From an uncultured Clostridia bacterium (lineage in GTDB: Bacteria > Bacillota > Clostridia > Christensenellales > CAG-314): a DNA stretch of 8,878 bases. Each line of letters starts with the position of its first letter. The first letter of the stretch is position 1. Location: positions 1-8,878 of the forward strand of contig CALGIK010000299.1 of NCBI GenBank assembly GCA_937915515.1, written 5' to 3'. Positions 6,356-8,878 of this stretch are shown one piece after another. A model generated the notes under the pieces. It ran no database searches, was not told the origin of the DNA, and saw only the letters and a list, made by a program, of their open reading frames with translations. Both the position numbers and the translations under genes were made by a program.

Positions 6356-6384
6356 AATATAACAAAAACCGAAATAATTTACAA
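6356..6384 (-). promoter_or_regulatory. Promoter placing the transcript start at the hydrolase ATG
   Basis: On the minus strand TTGTAA (6379-6384) and TATATT (6356-6361) are exactly 17 bases apart, and TGT before the -10 box provides an extended -10. Six bases (6350-6355) separate the -10 from the ATG, so transcription would begin at the A of the start codon. There is no ribosome binding site. This is the second apparent leaderless gene in the window. Confidence 0.6.
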
Positions 6385-6389
6385 TCAAA

Positions 6390-6432
6390 CTATACAAAAT
6401 CAGGACCCAAAAAGAGTTCTGATTTTGTATAG
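6390..6432 (-). terminator. Long hairpin after the BspA-like gene, probable terminator
   Basis: CTATACAAAATCAG (6390-6403) and CTGATTTTGTATAG (6419-6432) are perfect 14-bp complements. Three further inner positions pair if the + strand is transcribed (one as G-U), whereas the minus-strand RNA would have an A-C mismatch there. It lies 28 bases beyond the stop of the BspA-like gene and is followed on the minus strand by TTTGATTGT, a weak T tail. A terminator for that gene is the simplest reading. The hairpin ends 5 bases from the -35 box of the hydrolase promoter. Confidence 0.5.
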
Positions 6433-6460
6433 AAGGATGTATTTAACAGAATAAATAATT

Positions 6461-8878
6461 TTATGCTAACTTTTTTTCTTCGGGAAATATCGCTAACGGT
6501 ATTTCCATTTGGACACCCTCATTATTAAATACATTGATTGTTACGTAAGCAATATAGTCTATATTGTCATACTGATAATACTTAAAGTAATATGTCGTTC
6601 CTGCAGTTAACCTAAAATGTCTGTTTTCATTCATTTCTGCCCATTGACCAGAAGAGCTTGTGCAACTGTAAACGAAGTCATCAACCATGTCTAATCCGCC
6701 TAAAGTTACACAACAATCAACCGTAGGAGTAAACGTAAACCATACAGTAACACCGTGAGGTATTTCAACAGCTAAATATTCACCCTGTGTAAGTTTATAT
6801 CCCCAGATATCAACTTTACCGTTCTCCTTTTTTGTATCTTCCCATCTGGCGTGTAAAGTAACCGATGCGCCTTCCTTATAAACATACGGGAAAGAGACAA
6901 GGTTAGTATCATTCCATTCGGTAAGCGAACCGTCAGCAGTGTACCAACCCCAAAAATATGCGTCCTCTTTTGTTGGTACGGGCATTTGCGTCAAAATTAT
7001 TCCCTGTACAGTATCAACTGTACTGCCGCCCTTACTATCAAAGCTGTAGTTTATTGTGGGCAAACTTGCTGCGTTAAATCCATCTACATTGCAAGGACGG
7101 AAATTGTACCATTCCTCATAATAGTCCAATATGTATTCCTGAGGTACTTCAAATTTAAGATTGGAAAATAAAGAATATCCAAACTTACTCATGCAACTGA
7201 ATATATTGCGATAATTGTCATTATTTGGTATAAGTTTAGGAGCAGCACCGGTAAATACTATTTTTGTAAGCATCAAACAAAAGTTAAAAGCACCGTCGTT
7301 AATGATTTCAAGACTTTCATTCATCACAACCTCATTCAAACCGTATTCCACACCTTCGCTGTTTACGTTGTAGCAGATATTGAAGGCGTAACTGCCTATT
7401 TCTTTTAATGATGTACCCATAGTTACCTTGCGCAGATTGCCGGCGCCGTTAAATGATGCGGTGCCGATAATTTCCACTTCATTTGGCACAATAAATTCTG
7501 TAGCAGTTTTTCCTGCGGGATAGGATATTAAAGTTTTCATATCCTTTGAATACAATACTCCGTCTAGGCTGCAGAAGGTTGTACTTGTTTCATCTACCGT
7601 TATCGTTGTCATTTTATTTCCGAATATAGCGTAAGGTTCGATTGTTTTCAAACTTGCAGGCAAATTAAGAGTGACACATCCGACGCCGTTGAAACTGTTT
7701 GCGGCAATAGATTCCAATTGACTGTTTTGCGCAAAATTGATATTTTCCAACTTAGAGCAATTGAAGAAAGCTCCGCTTACGTTTCTTAATACGCCGCCCC
7801 AACTATTATCTGGTGTAGGCAAAGCGTTTGAAATATATTTTACAGAAGAAGGTATATTAACAGTCACTAATGCGTTTGCTTCATAACAAAGCAAATTTGG
7901 TATTGTTACAACACCTTCATTTATTGTAAGCGTTGTCAAGTTAACGTTTTCGGCGAAAGCATAACTGTTTAAACTTGTAACACCATTGGGAATTGTATAC
8001 TCTGTGCCGACTGCATTCATGCAGTAATAAAGGAATGTATCTCCGCCGTTAACGCCCGTTCCTTTTTCAATCAGAGCTTTGTTTTGGTCTATATAATAAT
8101 ACGCATTTTCGCCGCCTGTCATAACAATTTGCGTTAATCCGCCTTGTCCTAAATCGACATTAATGAAATTGTTTTCAAAAGCTTGATTGCTTATATATTC
8201 TACCGATGAAGGAATGCTGACTTGAGTAAGTTGTCTGCAATAGAAAAATGTGCCTAAACCTATATATTTTAAACCGTCGGGAAGTATAAGACTGTTAAAA
8301 GCATTGAGAAAAAAAATGCCATCATTGATTACTGCTACTTCATCGACAGTTTCGATTTCGCTGCCTCTAAGATTTTTCACACTGCCTGATACATTAAAGG
8401 TTGTTAAATTCATACAGCGCGAAAAAGCCGCAGGACCGATATCAATTACGTTGCCTAAAATGTTGACCGTAGTCAAATTTTTGTAATTATAGCATATTGT
8501 CGGATAAATTTCTTCAATCGAGCCGTTTACAGTGAGAGTATCGTTTGCAGGACTTATAAATATAAGCTTTTTACCGTTGTCACCGTACAATGCTTTGTCG
8601 TTATCATTCCAAACATAAAAACCGTTTTCGCAAGTTGTAAATTTGAAATTGTCAATACGAACGCGATCCGATTCCTCCAAATATTCATATTCTCCCATAT
8701 TGAACATATCGGAAAACGCCCACCAATGAATGTCGTTTACACTTGCAGGTAAATTGAATAGGTTAATATACATTGAGCTTTGAAAAGCGCAGGCTTCAAT
8801 CGTTGTCAAACCTTCTTCGATATATACTTCGGTAAGACCGGTTGCATAGAAAGCCTCAGCTTTTATTGTACGATATGA
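6461..8878 (-). CDS. BspA-like leucine-rich-repeat surface protein, 5' end outside window
   Basis: The last 805 residues of a large, probably secreted protein. The frame has no stop up to the window edge, and the 23 codons before 8809 continue the repeat pattern, so the TTG at 8807-8809 is an internal Leu codon and not a start. From the edge to about 7090 are BspA-type leucine-rich repeats (LRR_5 family) of the form I-P-x-x-V-x-x-I-x-x-x-A-F-x-x-C-x-x-L, broken by family-typical inserts such as LDGVLYSKDMKTLISYP. About 7060-6840 encode an InlB B-repeat / Flg_new-type beta domain (FDSKGGS ... WGWYT ... LHARW). The final stretch (about 6820-6464) looks like a PPC-type beta sandwich (VWFTFTP, FRLTAGTTYYFKYY). 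It ends in EEKKLA with no LPxTG motif or membrane anchor, so attachment must come from the unseen N-terminus or the protein is released. Such proteins usually bind host or bacterial surface ligands. Confidence 0.85.
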   Translation of the reverse strand, partial: SYRTIKAEAFYATGLTEVYIEEGLTTIEACAFQSSMYINLFNLPASVNDIHWWAFSDMFNMGEYEYLEESDRVRIDNFKFTTCENGFYVWNDNDKALYGDNGKKLIFISPANDTLTVNGSIEEIYPTICYNYKNLTTVNILGNVIDIGPAAFSRCMNLTTFNVSGSVKNLRGSEIETVDEVAVINDGIFFLNAFNSLILPDGLKYIGLGTFFYCRQLTQVSIPSSVEYISNQAFENNFINVDLGQGGLTQIVMTGGENAYYYIDQNKALIEKGTGVNGGDTFLYYCMNAVGTEYTIPNGVTSLNSYAFAENVNLTTLTINEGVVTIPNLLCYEANALVTVNIPSSVKYISNALPTPDNSWGGVLRNVSGAFFNCSKLENINFAQNSQLESIAANSFNGVGCVTLNLPASLKTIEPYAIFGNKMTTITVDETSTTFCSLDGVLYSKDMKTLISYPAGKTATEFIVPNEVEIIGTASFNGAGNLRKVTMGTSLKEIGSYAFNICYNVNSEGVEYGLNEVVMNESLEIINDGAFNFCLMLTKIVFTGAAPKLIPNNDNYRNIFSCMSKFGYSLFSNLKFEVPQEYILDYYEEWYNFRPCNVDGFNAASLPTINYSFDSKGGSTVDTVQGIILTQMPVPTKEDAYFWGWYTADGSLTEWNDTNLVSFPYVYKEGASVTLHARWEDTKKENGKVDIWGYKLTQGEYLAVEIPHGVTVWFTFTPTVDCCVTLGGLDMVDDFVYSCTSSSGQWAEMNENRHFRLTAGTTYYFKYYQYDNIDYIAYVTINVFNNEGVQMEIPLAIFPEEKKLA

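Noticed and set aside
6350..6397. A 16-residue N-terminal extension of the cyclase-family protein
   Set aside because: It crosses the promoter and part of the hairpin, and family members begin near the MEIIDIT segment.
6182..6454. A 90-codon + strand frame opposite the hydrolase gene and the hairpin
   Set aside because: It is antisense to the conserved HNGTH region and the promoter, with no sign of its own expression signals.
1..8878. CRISPR array, tRNA, rRNA, insertion sequence or prophage genes
   Set aside because: I looked for spaced direct repeats, cloverleaf-like G+C-rich segments and transposase or integrase motifs, and saw none.

Overview
The window is AT-rich (roughly one third G+C by eye), with AGGAGG-type ribosome binding sites, consensus-like sigma-A promoters and intrinsic terminators. 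Together with a BspA-type leucine-rich-repeat surface protein and a small Firmicutes-type helical protein of no known function, this points to a low-G+C Firmicute, most likely an uncultured gut Clostridia lineage. That placement is inference; there is no rRNA or tRNA here to anchor it.

Layout. Positions 1-63 are a G+C-richer fragment of unknown identity. Positions 250-975 and 1136-1906 (+) encode two paralogous lipoproteins, each with its own promoter; the two promoters share an identical 14-base block. A bidirectional terminator at 1970-1998 separates them from a convergent gene (2033-2593, -) for a 186-residue helical protein with a clear threefold internal repeat. That gene's leader carries two ATAC-S-GTAT palindromes 21 bp apart. 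After a 348-bp AT-rich divergent gap comes a + strand ArsB/NhaD-type (ion transporter superfamily) permease, 2942-4240. A second bidirectional terminator (4275-4303) separates it from a convergent two-gene minus-strand unit: a cyclase-family metal-dependent hydrolase with all KynB-type ligands (5762-6349), then a YjiH-like membrane protein with two GATE-type segments (4382-5710). A 14-bp-stem hairpin (6390-6432) divides this unit from the 3' part of a large BspA-like protein (6461 to the right edge, -), whose coding frame is open through the end of the window, so its true N-terminus lies outside.

How the genes may work together. The hydrolase and GATE protein are probably co-transcribed and may handle one small substrate across the membrane. 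The lipoproteins and the BspA-like protein are cell-surface or secreted. The ArsB-like permease stands alone, without arsR or arsC nearby, so arsenite export is not established.

Most notable points: (1) the permease and the hydrolase both have a well-spaced promoter whose predicted transcription start falls on or next to the ATG, with no Shine-Dalgarno sequence, so both look leaderless, while the second gene of the hydrolase unit has a good one; (2) the 186-residue protein contains three copies of an L-x-x-[ED]-H-[VL] ... N-x-x-D unit; (3) the octamer TTTTGTAT occurs about eleven times on the + strand and about once on the other. No CRISPR array, insertion sequence, phage gene or obvious defence system was found.
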